Shown here: piece by piece, positions 1 through 7,651 of the stretch
Numbering within the stretch: position 1 is the first letter of the stretch
Layout of the letters: each line of letters starts with the position of its first letter
DNA from: Gammaproteobacteria bacterium
Lineage (GTDB): Bacteria > Pseudomonadota > Gammaproteobacteria > Pseudomonadales > Azotimanducaceae
DNA length: 32,379 nucleotides
NCBI GenBank assembly: GCA_016874135.1
Contig: VGVE01000035.1
Coordinates: forward strand, 1-32,379
Reading direction: 5' to 3'
Notes under the pieces: model-generated
Seen by the model: the letters and a program-made list of their open reading frames with translations, nothing else
Told to the model about the DNA's origin: nothing
Database searches by the model: none
Program-made: the position numbers and the translations under genes

Positions 1-85
1 TCGAAGGCTCGACCATCTCGACCTCGGTGACGTGACAGCGGGCCTGCGGTTCGAACGGAGCTTCTGATCGAGGCCAGCCGCCGCT

Positions 86-1090
86 TCAACCGACGGCTGC
101 GCGGACGCGGGGAATCACCTCACGTATCAGCCGCTCCAGTGGCGCGGCCATCTCGTCCGGATGAATGCCCGGTGGGATGCCCCAGGACACGATATCGGTC
201 ATTCCGAACCTGCGAATGAAGCCGGTCAGTTCAGCGACACACTCATCGACCGTGCCAACGATCCAGCTCTGCGGCACAGGTTCACCTTCACTGCCGAGTC
301 CTTCACCACTTTCCGCGAAGAAGCGGTTGTAGAGTGCCATGCGGTAACGTTCCGCCATGCGGACCTTTGGCCAATCCTTTCCTTTGTCCGGTGTCGGCAA
401 TACGCCGCGAATGATGCCAATGCGATGATCCGTGGTCTGCCGTCCGGCGGACTGCACCGCGCTCACCCATGGATCGAAACTGCCCACCTTGCGCCCCTGC
501 GGCAGGAAGTGGGTGCCATATCGTGCCGCACGTCTCGCCCCGGCCTCTGACATGGCTGCCACCCACAGTGGCGGACCACCCGCCTGCACGTAGCCCGGTG
601 TGATGCGCACATCCTGCAACTGATAACGTTTACCGGCGTAGCTGAACTTCTCGCCGGAGAAACAGCGCTGCAGCACCTCGATTCCTTCTTCCATCAGCGA
701 CACACGGCGTGCCACCGGGATACCAAAACCCCGGAATTCATGCGGCGCGTACCCCATGCCGACACCTACTTCGACCCGCCCGCCGGAAAGGTTGTCGAGA
801 ACCGCAAGGTCTTCCGCCAGCCGCACCGGGTGATTGAAAGGCAGCAGGCAGATATCGGTGCCAAACCGCACCCGCGAAGTTCGCGCTGCTGCAGCTGAAG
901 CCACCGGAATCCAGCTCGGCAGATAACCGTCATCTACGAAGTGGTGTTCGGTAAACCAGATGAGGTCGAAGCCGGCCCGGTCGGCCCATTCGATCTGTTG
1001 CAGAGCAGCCTGATAGAGCTGTGGATGACTGAGACCTGAATCGGGTGGATTGCGGAAGTCGTAACACAGTCCAAAACGCAGTGCATGCAC
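86..1090 (-). CDS. LLM-class (luciferase-like) flavin-dependent oxidoreductase
   Basis: This is a bacterial luciferase-like TIM-barrel monooxygenase. Such enzymes use reduced FMN (or F420 in some branches) to oxygenate or oxidise organic substrates in the cytoplasm. The N-terminus RFGLCYDFRNP, the FTEHHFVDDGY segment, LLPFNHPVRLAEDLAVLD and SGGRVEVGVGMGY are family hallmarks. It is a clear paralogue of the protein at 18319-19332, which starts the same way (RFGLWYDFRNP) and is 337 aa long. I chose the GTG at 1090 because it gives 334 aa and has GGAG nine bases upstream. In-frame ATGs at 1132 and 1153 would add 14 or 21 residues but lack a good ribosome site. The gene diverges from the acyl-CoA synthetase at 1205, leaving a short shared control region. 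The substrate is unknown. Confidence 0.85.
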   Translation of the reverse strand: MHALRFGLCYDFRNPPDSGLSHPQLYQAALQQIEWADRAGFDLIWFTEHHFVDDGYLPSWIPVASAAAARTSRVRFGTDICLLPFNHPVRLAEDLAVLDNLSGGRVEVGVGMGYAPHEFRGFGIPVARRVSLMEEGIEVLQRCFSGEKFSYAGKRYQLQDVRITPGYVQAGGPPLWVAAMSEAGARRAARYGTHFLPQGRKVGSFDPWVSAVQSAGRQTTDHRIGIIRGVLPTPDKGKDWPKVRMAERYRMALYNRFFAESGEGLGSEGEPVPQSWIVGTVDECVAELTGFIRRFGMTDIVSWGIPPGIHPDEMAAPLERLIREVIPRVRAAVG

Positions 1091-1204
1091 GTTCCTGTTC
1101 TCCGTCTCGACCTTGGTCCCGGCGCTTGCCATTCGTTCGTTGCGATACGTCATTTGCCAGCCGTCATTTGTAATAATGCGCCACCTTTCCAATCCGGCAC
1201 CAGC

Positions 1205-2842
1205 ATGAGCATTTTTGAAGAGGGGCTCGGACAGCGCCCGGCAAACTACGTCCCCCTGTCCCCTCTGTCTCTGCTGCGGCGTACGGCGGCGGTTTATCCG
1301 CAACGGATTGCGACGGTGTATGGCGGTGCAACCACCACCTGGGGTACGACACTGAGCCGCGTAAACGCCTTCGCACACCAACTACGCAGCCTCGGAGTGC
1401 GTCGCGATGACACCGTTGCGGTACTCGCGCCGAATACGCCGGCAGCCCTCGAAATGGCGTTCAGCGTACCTGCAGCCGGTGCGGTGCTGAACATGATCAA
1501 TACCCGCCTCGATGCCGCCGCTATCGGGTTCATTCTCGATCATAGTGAAACGAAGGTGTTCATCGTCGATGCCGAACTCGCACCGGCTGCCCGCGCGGCG
1601 CTGGCGCTCGCCAAGGTGAAGCCGATGGTCATCGACATCGAAGATGGCGTTGCACCGGATGCGCCACGTCTCGGCAAGCTGACCTATGAGGAGCTCATCG
1701 ACGCAGGCGATTCCGGGTTTTCCGGCTTGTTGCCCGATGACGAATGGCAGGCCATCGCGCTCAACTACACCTCAGGCACCACTGGCAATCCAAAGGGCGT
1801 CGTCTATCACCACCGTGGCGCCTACCTCAACGCCCTCGGCAATGGCCTGGAGTGGAATCTCCCGAAACATCCGGTGTATCTCTGGACATTGCCGATGTTT
1901 CACTGCAACGGCTGGTGTTTTCCATGGACCATGGCCGCCTACGCAGGTACCAACGTCTGTATCCGGGCAGTGAATGCGCCACTCATCCTCGACCATCTCG
2001 AAACATGGAGCGTCACCCACCTGTCCGGTGCGCCTATCGTCCTCAACATGCTGACCACCGAAGCGGAATCACGCGGTCGCCAGTTCGAACCTGCTTTGTC
2101 GATGACCGTCGCCGGAGCAGCACCACCCGCCGCTATCCTCGCCCGCGCTGCTGCGGTTGGTTTCAACATTACCCACGTCTATGGGCTCACCGAGGTCTAT
2201 GGGCCGACGGCTGTGTGTGCCTGGCATGACGAATGGAACACGCATCCGCCGGCGGAGCAGGCAAAGCTCAAGGCGCGACAAGGCGTGAACTACGCTGTGC
2301 TGGAAGAACTTTCGGTGCGCGATCCAGAAACGCTCGAGCCCGTACCCCGCGACGGCGAGACCCTGGGTGAGATCATGTTCCGCGGTAACGTGGTGATGAA
2401 GGGCTATCTCAAGAACCCTGCTGCGACAGAAGCCGCTTTTGGCGGCGGACACTTCCATTCCGGTGATCTCGCCGTCTGGCACACGGATGGTTATGTCGAA
2501 ATCAAGGACCGTTCCAAGGACATCATCATTTCAGGCGGAGAGAACATCTCCTCGATCGAAGTCGAAGCTGCGCTCTACCAGCATCCGGCGGTCGGTACCG
2601 CAGCGGTGGTCGCCGCAGAACATGAGAAGTGGGGCGAAACACCTTGCGCATTCATCGAACTGGCAGCGGGCCGAAACACCACAGAAGCTGAGCTGATCAA
2701 CCACTGCCGGGGTTTGCTCGCCCGCTTCAAGTGTCCAACACGGGTCATCTTCGGCGAGTTGCCGAAGACGAGCACGGGCAAGATCCAGAAGTTCGAGCTG
2801 CGCAGGCGCGCCAACTCCACGCCTGGTATGGCGAAGGGTTGA
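1205..2842 (+). CDS. AMP-forming acyl-CoA synthetase (fatty acid/short-chain acid-CoA ligase)
   Basis: A 545-residue member of the ANL adenylate-forming superfamily that activates a carboxylic acid to its acyl-CoA through an acyl-AMP. The ATP-binding P-loop YTSGTTGNPKG lies at about residues 188-198. The motif GLTEVYGP, the HSGDLAVWHTDGYVEIKDR hinge region and the C-terminal PKTSTGKIQK with the catalytic lysine (about residue 526) are all present, so the enzyme looks complete. The overall pattern, with KARQGV and an ISGGENISSIEVE segment, resembles AlkK/DmdB-like and plant AAE-like ligases for medium- or short-chain acids. The start ATG at 1205 gives MSIFEEG; the open frame extends upstream, but that extension would run into the divergent oxidoreductase gene. 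The substrate cannot be read from sequence, but the gene would feed the acyl-CoA enzymes encoded further along. Confidence 0.9.
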   Translation: MSIFEEGLGQRPANYVPLSPLSLLRRTAAVYPQRIATVYGGATTTWGTTLSRVNAFAHQLRSLGVRRDDTVAVLAPNTPAALEMAFSVPAAGAVLNMINTRLDAAAIGFILDHSETKVFIVDAELAPAARAALALAKVKPMVIDIEDGVAPDAPRLGKLTYEELIDAGDSGFSGLLPDDEWQAIALNYTSGTTGNPKGVVYHHRGAYLNALGNGLEWNLPKHPVYLWTLPMFHCNGWCFPWTMAAYAGTNVCIRAVNAPLILDHLETWSVTHLSGAPIVLNMLTTEAESRGRQFEPALSMTVAGAAPPAAILARAAAVGFNITHVYGLTEVYGPTAVCAWHDEWNTHPPAEQAKLKARQGVNYAVLEELSVRDPETLEPVPRDGETLGEIMFRGNVVMKGYLKNPAATEAAFGGGHFHSGDLAVWHTDGYVEIKDRSKDIIISGGENISSIEVEAALYQHPAVGTAAVVAAEHEKWGETPCAFIELAAGRNTTEAELINHCRGLLARFKCPTRVIFGELPKTSTGKIQKFELRRRANSTPGMAKG

Positions 2843-2856
2843 GCGAGGCGCGAGGC

Positions 2857-3570
2857 TTGTTCGTTCGCCACCGCGCCAGAACATTGCAGAATCCGCTCCT
2901 GCTGAGCAGCCTGCTGGGTGTGCTGCTGGCCGGTTGTACGACCACACCGACGCAAATGCCGGTTCCACAACCCATGCCGCGCACGTCAACCACTGCGACA
3001 GAGCTGCCAACGTCTCTGCCTCTGCCCTTACCGTTACCTAAGGCACTGGGTCAACCGGAAGGACCGGGCGAAACATACTTCGACCCGAACCGCACCGGCG
3101 TACCGCTTTTTGATTTGCGTGCCCACGCTAAACAACCCCTCGGTGGTGGACTCGTGGCCGGAGACTTTGCCCGCAACAACAATGCACTGGTCCCCTACGC
3201 CCGCATCGATGCCCGGCTGGTGGAGTGCCTGGCCAGAATCCGTGCAACCACCCGTCGCAAGATGACAGTACTCTCGGGATACCGTTCATTCCGCCACAAC
3301 GAGGCGATCCGACGGGCCGGGGAAGGGGCGGCAAAGAGCAGCTTCCATATCAGCGGCAAGGCTGCAGATGTAGTGAGCATGATGCCGGTCGAGCAGTTCG
3401 CCATCGCCACCTACCTCGAGTGTGGCTGCAATACCGGCCTTGGTATTTCACCCCGCTTCTACCACATCGACGTCCGCACCTATCCGGTGACGCCATGGGG
3501 CTATGGCCGTTCCCAGGCATCCCGCCTCGCGATTGCGCGCCGAGTACAGCGAAATGTCTGTGGCAACTGA
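2857..3570 (+). CDS. Putative lipoprotein with peptidase M15-type (DUF882-like) domain
   Basis: An exported lipoprotein predicted to act on peptidoglycan in the periplasm. The N-terminus has a basic stretch (RHRAR), a hydrophobic core and a lipobox LLAGC with the lipidated Cys at about residue 27. A proline-rich linker follows (about 30-65). The C-terminal domain carries LSGYRSFRHNEAIRR, then SSFHISGKAADV and FYHIDVR, matching the zinc-binding His, Asp and His pattern of M15A/DUF882 peptidases (about H164, D171, H203). No ATG fits the signal peptide. I chose TTG at 2857, which has GAGG eight bases upstream; TTG at 2839 would overlap the synthetase stop as TTGA. A further ATG at 2731 lies deep inside the synthetase gene. 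The gene follows the synthetase closely and is probably cotranscribed. Confidence 0.75.
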   Translation: MFVRHRARTLQNPLLLSSLLGVLLAGCTTTPTQMPVPQPMPRTSTTATELPTSLPLPLPLPKALGQPEGPGETYFDPNRTGVPLFDLRAHAKQPLGGGLVAGDFARNNNALVPYARIDARLVECLARIRATTRRKMTVLSGYRSFRHNEAIRRAGEGAAKSSFHISGKAADVVSMMPVEQFAIATYLECGCNTGLGISPRFYHIDVRTYPVTPWGYGRSQASRLAIARRVQRNVCGN

Positions 3571-4266
3571 CAACCGCGATCAGTCCCGCCAGCGACCACA
3601 GGACTACTACGTCCTGCGCTTTATCTGCACTGGACTCGCGTTTTTTTGCTTTGGCCTTTTCGGGCTGCTCTTTCGCCTCTTCGTCTATCCGCCACTACTG
3701 TTGCTGCGTCGGGATCCAGGACAACCCCTGGCACGTAGACTCATCAGCGGGTTCTTCCGCACCTTTGTTGAAACGTTACGGCTCACAGGCGTATTGACCC
3801 TGCATATTGATCGGCCGGAGAACCTGCGTACGCCAGGCGCGCTGATCGTCGCCAATCATCCGAGCCTGCTCGACGTGGTGATACTGATTGGGCTGATTCC
3901 GGATGCCTGCTGTATCGTGAATGAGTCGCTGTGGTCCAACGCCCTCATGAAAGGCCCCTTGAACGCGGCGGGCTATATTCCGAACGGTGATCCCGCGCAG
4001 ACGTTTGACGCAGCGCAACGGTACCTCAAAGAGGGTTCGCCCGTCGTGATCTTTCCTGAAGGCACCCGCACGGAGCGGGGTAGCCGACCGGTTTTCGGAC
4101 GCTCGGCCGCCAATCTCTCGGTGCGTGGCGGCGCACTTTGATACCGATCTTCATCTCTGTGGATCCGACGACGCTTACGCGCAATGAACACTGGTACGAA
4201 GTACCATACCGCCGCGTCCGGTCCCGCCTGACCGTGGGTACGCCACTGGATCCTCACGCAGGCTCG
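3554..4266 (+). pseudogene. Frameshifted, 3'-truncated lysophospholipid acyltransferase (PlsC family, APE-cluster type)
   Basis: The intact part encodes a membrane acyltransferase of the 1-acylglycerol-3-phosphate type: a hydrophobic N-terminal segment, the catalytic NHPSLLDVV (HX4D) motif and the FPEGTRT substrate motif. The reading frame ends at TGA 4139-4141, just after SVRGGAL. The next part of the family's usual sequence, IPIFISVDP through RLTVGTPLDP, follows at once in another frame from 4138-4141. One lost base near 4130-4138 explains this. A programmed shift is unlikely, because the P-site codon CTT has no cognate match one base back. The usual C-terminal tail is missing after about 4260, where the remains of an oppositely oriented ketosynthase begin. 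The long N-terminal hydrophobic region resembles acyltransferases of aryl polyene clusters. Translation from ATG 3554 would overlap the preceding gene by 17 bases; an ATG at 3503 is also possible. Confidence 0.75.
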
Positions 4267-4269
4267 TCA

Positions 4270-4734
4270 AATCAGGGCACCGAAAAACACACCGATATTC
4301 ACCGCCGTCGTGTGCGGCATCATCTTGATATAGGTGTTGGCGCTGATGTTGCTCGTATCCTGGTCGGTGAGCATCGCATGAAAATCCGCGATCGCTGACG
4401 TGGACCCGGTTGAAGACTCGTAGGAAACGCCCATCTTCCCGGAGTGCTACAATTCTAAATCACTAAGTCCCGCCTCGATCAGTGCGAGCTCCGACGCCCG
4501 GGTCGTCATGAGCGCCACCCGGCCCATGCTGCGGATCTGCTTGCGGTTGTAGTGAGATGGCACAACAAAATCCGCGACCGGCGTCGCGAGGTGTGTATTC
4601 AGCATACTGAACCGGTCCCAGTCCGTCATGTAAGTGACGCCACTCTGCCGCGTTTAGAGACGCGCACGCACGGTTGACCAATCCTGGCCGATTGGCATGA
4701 TCGCCGCCATTCCCGTTACCACTACCCGTTTCAT
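4270..4734 (-). pseudogene. Remnant of 3-oxoacyl-ACP synthase (FabF-like, aryl polyene ApeR type)
   Basis: Read from ATG 4734, the frame gives MKRVVVTGMAAIMPIGQDW, then an in-frame TAA (4654-4656), then YMTDWDRF and RSMGRVALMTTRASELALIEAGL. An in-frame TAG (4447-4449) follows, then GKMGVSYESSTGST and MMPHTTAVNIGVFFGAL, and homology stops at about 4275. All of this lies in one frame, so two point nonsense mutations are the simplest reading. Family members are about 400 residues. Here only about 154 codons remain, and the part with the catalytic Cys (TSSACTSG in the family) and both His residues is gone. From memory of the family, the pattern best fits the ketosynthase of aryl polyene clusters. 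The gene lies directly downstream of the ketoreductase and dehydratase relics, in the same order as apeP-apeQ-apeR. Confidence 0.8.
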
Positions 4735-4783
4735 GTCGTTCGTATTCCTGCCGTGACTATGACTGTCGCGCTCCCTGAAGGGT

Positions 4784-5530
4784 TCAGAACATGCCGCCGT
4801 TGACGCTGATCACCTGATGGGTGACGTATGCGGCGGCGTCGGACATCAGGAACCCCACGACCGCGGCCACCTCCTCCGGGCGACCCATACGGCGCAGCGG
4901 AATCATGTCCTGCAACCGCTCCATCGGTACATCTGCCGTCATCTCCGTTTCAATGAGCCCGGGTGCCACACAGTTCACGGTGATCTCGCGTTTGGCGAGT
5001 TCGAGTGCCAGCGCCTTGGTCGCTCCAATGATGCCCACCTTGGCCGCACTGTAGTTCGTTTGTCCACGATTGCCCATGAGTCCGGAAACGGAGGACAGAG
5101 TGACGATTCGACCCGGCCGGCGGCGGCGCACCATCGGCATGACTACTGGATGCAGGACGTTGTAGAAGCCGCCGAGATTGGTATCGATCACAGTGTCCCA
5201 GTCTTCACCGGTGAACACCGGAAAGGCGTTATCGCGGTGTACACCGGCATTGCAGACCACGCCGTGATAGGCCCCATGTGCGGCTATATCCGTCTCGAGC
5301 GCCACGCGCGCTGCTTCCCGGTCAGCGATGTCGAACTGCAGGACACGTGCCCTGCCTCTGGCGGATTGCAGCGTTGTTGCAACGGCTTCAGCTTCATCAC
5401 GGCGGGAGCGACAGTGAATGACCACCCCGAATCCGTCACGGCTGAGCTGTTCGGCAATTGCCCGACCGATGCCACGGCTCTAACCCGTGATCAGGGTATC
5501 CCGCTCTCTGTTTCCTGCGGCGCTGCTCAT
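4784..5530 (-). pseudogene. Disrupted 3-oxoacyl-ACP reductase (FabG-like SDR, aryl polyene ApeQ type)
   Basis: From 5425 down, the frame encodes most of a short-chain dehydrogenase: VCNAGVHRDNAFP, TLSSVSGLMGNRGQTNYSAAK with the catalytic Ser, Tyr and Lys, and an intact C-terminus ending in ISVNGGMF. The N-terminus is broken. ATG 5530 begins MSSAAGNRERDTLITG, then meets TAG at 5480-5482 exactly where the dinucleotide-binding TGxSRGIG loop continues. After SRGIG the frame is lost, consistent with about four missing bases near 5460-5465; the expected AIAEQLSRDGFGVV can be read in the other frame. Translation from the GTG at 5425 would give 213 residues without a Rossmann nucleotide loop, so function is unlikely. 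The ATG lies 7 bases after the dehydratase stop, which shows the original operon structure. Confidence 0.8.
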
Positions 5531-5537
5531 AACCCGC

Positions 5538-6044
5538 TCATGCCTCATTCACAGAAGATAGCCCTGTCGCCAGGCGTGCCTGATCGTAGTAGTAGCCCGG
5601 ATCTTCCGGCGCGTACGCATTCACGCGCGCCTGGCAGAGGACCGTCCGGGTATTGTCCTGCCACGATTCCACCTGGGAGCTGAACGAGCCGAGCCCTTCG
5701 TCCGTCTGCAGGTCCCGAACCGCTCGCACATGCAAGACATCGCCACAGTTGAACGAACTGACGAAGGCTACAAAGTCTCGTGTACCGGCAAGAAAGCCGA
5801 GTCGAACCGCCTTGCCTTGTTGCAGCAGCGAGTGACCGTTCAGCGCCGACATGGCCTGCGCCATGTATTCTAGGCCGACCCATGCCGAGACTTTGCCGTA
5901 GGCATCAAAGAGCCCATCGGCACGTACGGTCAGGCGGGCGACGATTTTATCGTCATCAAGCTGCACCACTGTGTCGCGCAGCAGCATCGTCGAGCGGTGG
6001 CTGACGAGCGAACTCACCGGCGGAAGATTGTTGGGAAGCCCCAC
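5538..6044 (-). CDS. Hotdog-fold 3-hydroxyacyl-ACP dehydratase (aryl polyene ApeP type)
   Basis: A 168-residue FabA/FabZ-like protein with the features of dehydratases from aryl polyene biosynthesis: LPPVSSLVSHRSTMLLRD near the N-terminus (candidate catalytic His16) and AWVGLEYMAQAMSA (candidate catalytic Glu59) on the hotdog helix. It would remove water from 3-hydroxyacyl-ACP intermediates during polyene chain growth. The frame has no interruption, unlike its two downstream neighbours. It starts at GTG 6044, eight bases after the stop of the preceding gene, with a weak GAG-containing ribosome site. With its ketoreductase and ketosynthase partners broken, the protein is probably an orphan. 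It may have been kept by chance or taken on another role. Confidence 0.8.
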   Translation of the reverse strand: MGLPNNLPPVSSLVSHRSTMLLRDTVVQLDDDKIVARLTVRADGLFDAYGKVSAWVGLEYMAQAMSALNGHSLLQQGKAVRLGFLAGTRDFVAFVSSFNCGDVLHVRAVRDLQTDEGLGSFSSQVESWQDNTRTVLCQARVNAYAPEDPGYYYDQARLATGLSSVNEA

Positions 6045-6051
6045 GTTGGAC

Positions 6052-6537
6052 TCAGCGGGTCTTGATGATGTCCCCGGTCAGGCCCACGTGCGCAATCGTT
6101 GCCCCCGAGATACACCGGTAGTGCGTCGGGCTTTCCGTGGTTTTGCCCCGGGTTGCCGAGACCAGGTTGACGATGGCCTCCGCACCATCTTTCTTGGCGC
6201 TTTCCTGCAATGCAATCAGCGCCGAGAGGAATGCGACGTCGCAGCTTCGCTTGTCGGTGCGCATCACGCCCCAGGTTGACCGCTCCTGGGTCCAGGTGCC
6301 GAGGCTCTGGGTCGCTTCCGGCGCCCCCTCCTGCCCCTTCATGTAGAAGGGAACCTCAAGCAATCGAGTTCGGCCGAATTTCGACGTCACCGCTTGCGAG
6401 ACTTCAAAAAAATGTTCAGTTTCCCGGGTATGGCTTTCGGGAATCATCGCCAGGAGCAGCAAGGAACCCACAATTGCAGTCAGAACGGGGGCTCGAACGT
6501 AAGCACGTACAGAGGTGAGTACAGAGGCATGTTTCAT
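6052..6537 (-). CDS. Small exported protein of the misnamed 'excinuclease ATPase subunit' type
   Basis: A 161-residue protein with a basic then hydrophobic N-terminus (about residues 12-35) that looks like a signal peptide or membrane anchor. The mature part contains TWGVMRTDKRSCDVAFLSALIALQESAKKDGAEAIVNLVSA, then a second conserved Cys in HYRCISGATIAHVGLTGDIIK. I recall proteins of this pattern being annotated as excinuclease ATPase subunit, but it has no Walker motif and cannot be a UvrA protein. The two cysteines may form a disulfide in the periplasm. ATG 6537 has AGGA ten bases upstream; the longer frame to 6747 looks like spurious Arg/Trp-rich sequence. It lies eight bases before the dehydratase and so belonged to the same operon. 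Function is unknown. Confidence 0.65.
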   Translation of the reverse strand: MKHASVLTSVRAYVRAPVLTAIVGSLLLLAMIPESHTRETEHFFEVSQAVTSKFGRTRLLEVPFYMKGQEGAPEATQSLGTWTQERSTWGVMRTDKRSCDVAFLSALIALQESAKKDGAEAIVNLVSATRGKTTESPTHYRCISGATIAHVGLTGDIIKTR

Positions 6538-6716
6538 GGGGTGTTGTTCCTGCGGGTGAACATTAGAGATCCCGATTCCTGAACCGGTGTGTCGTGGTCG
6601 CGCTGAGATACGGCAGACAAAGGCGACTATATCGGCGCACCTGATTGACCGCCACGTTGCAGCCCGGACGGACGCATGTTTCCATCCCGGCTCAAAACAC
6701 CACCAGAGGCTTCTCC

Positions 6717-7112
6717 ATGAACACCGCCATCTTCTGTACCGGTGCACTTGGCATCCTTCTGTTTGGCCTCAGCTTTGCCGTCTCCATGGTGCGACTGAAC
6801 ACCAAGGTCGGAATAGGCACCGACGGATCATCCACCAGCATCGTGACCCGTTCAGTTCGTGCCCAGGGCAACGCAGCCGAGTACATCGCCGCTTTCATGG
6901 TGTTGTTTCTCTTTCTCGGCAGCAGGGAACCGGCGGCCTGGATCGAGTGGACCATGATCATCGCAACCGCAGCCCGCTATGTGCATGCTGCAGGGATGTA
7001 CCTCTCATTGGACCTGAACCAGGAGCAGCCCTTGAGGTTCGCCGGCAGCGCCTTGACCTACGCCACCGGGCTGGTTCTCTCCGGCGCGGCAATCGCAGCG
7101 GCACTCTCCTGA
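6717..7112 (+). CDS. MAPEG family membrane protein
   Basis: A 131-residue integral membrane protein with about four hydrophobic helices and the sequence RSVRAQGNAAEYIAAFMVLF, which matches the Arg-x-x-x-Asn-x-x-Glu-Tyr signature of the MAPEG family (membrane-associated proteins in eicosanoid and glutathione metabolism). Bacterial members are often glutathione transferase-like, but the substrate cannot be predicted. The start ATG at 6717 is preceded by AGAGGC at a good distance; the frame upstream to 6645 lacks a better start. It lies 66 bases before an NTF2-like gene on the same strand and may share its transcript. Confidence 0.8.
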   Translation: MNTAIFCTGALGILLFGLSFAVSMVRLNTKVGIGTDGSSTSIVTRSVRAQGNAAEYIAAFMVLFLFLGSREPAAWIEWTMIIATAARYVHAAGMYLSLDLNQEQPLRFAGSALTYATGLVLSGAAIAAALS

Positions 7113-7178
7113 AGCCGCCGTACATCTGCCGCGCCCATGCAAACGAACCATCCCATTCAACACAACGGAGGATCGCCC

Positions 7179-7628
7179 ATGACCATCGAAGAACTGCTCG
7201 AAATCGAGGCCATCAAGGAAATGCGCCATCTCTATTCACACTACTACGACGGCAACATGCTCAACGAGCTGGTAGATCTCTTCACCGACGATGCGGTATG
7301 CGAATACGGGCCGAATTTTGGTGGTGACTGGGTGGGCAAGGCGCAGATAAGGGCGCGTTATCACGACTTTCTGATTGGCAGCAAACGTGCCGAGCACTCG
7401 CAGATGCATGCGATCACCAACCCCTGGATCCGCCTCACCGGCAAGGACGAAGCCTATGGCCGCTGGTATCAGCTCAATCTGAACGTCGCCGAAGGCGCAC
7501 AAAATCCGATCAATCTCTTCGGTATCTATGACGATGTCTATCGCAAGGTAAACGGCAGCTGGAAGATCCGTCGAACGCGGATCGACTTCCTTTGGCCGAA
7601 GCGCGAGTTCTACGGACGGCGCATGTAA
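7179..7628 (+). CDS. SnoaL/NTF2-like domain protein
   Basis: A 149-residue single-domain protein of the SnoaL-like, NTF2-fold group. It has an N-terminal helix (EELLEIEAIKEMRHLYSHYYD), FTDDAVCEYGPNFGGDWVGKAQIRARYHDFL, and a C-terminal strand pair ending in a FGIYDDVYRKVNGSWKIRRTRIDF pattern. Members include ketosteroid isomerase-like, dehydratase and polyketide cyclase enzymes that work on cyclic or steroid-like compounds, as well as non-enzymatic proteins. A strong GGAGG eight bases before ATG 7179 fixes the start. The gene stops 24 bases before the convergent modC stop. The specific reaction is unknown. Confidence 0.8.
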   Translation: MTIEELLEIEAIKEMRHLYSHYYDGNMLNELVDLFTDDAVCEYGPNFGGDWVGKAQIRARYHDFLIGSKRAEHSQMHAITNPWIRLTGKDEAYGRWYQLNLNVAEGAQNPINLFGIYDDVYRKVNGSWKIRRTRIDFLWPKREFYGRRM

Positions 7629-7651
7629 GCAGGGCTACGGAAGGGCCGAAA

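Noticed and set aside
1..85. Possible 3' end of a plus-strand gene (TGA at 66-68) or start of a minus-strand gene (ATG near 51-53)
   Set aside because: Too short to identify; both strands are open and neither reading shows a motif.
4138..4398. 86-codon plus-strand frame beginning IPIFISVDP
   Set aside because: Its first 38 codons are the out-of-frame end of the acyltransferase; the rest is antisense to the ketosynthase remnant. Not a separate gene.
4447..4629. 60-codon minus-strand frame starting MTDWDRF
   Set aside because: A fragment between two nonsense codons of the ketosynthase pseudogene.
6052..6747. Annotation of the 6052 gene as an excinuclease (UvrA) subunit and the longer 231-codon reading
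   Set aside because: No ATPase or zinc motif of UvrA; the extra N-terminal part precedes a proper signal peptide and looks non-coding.
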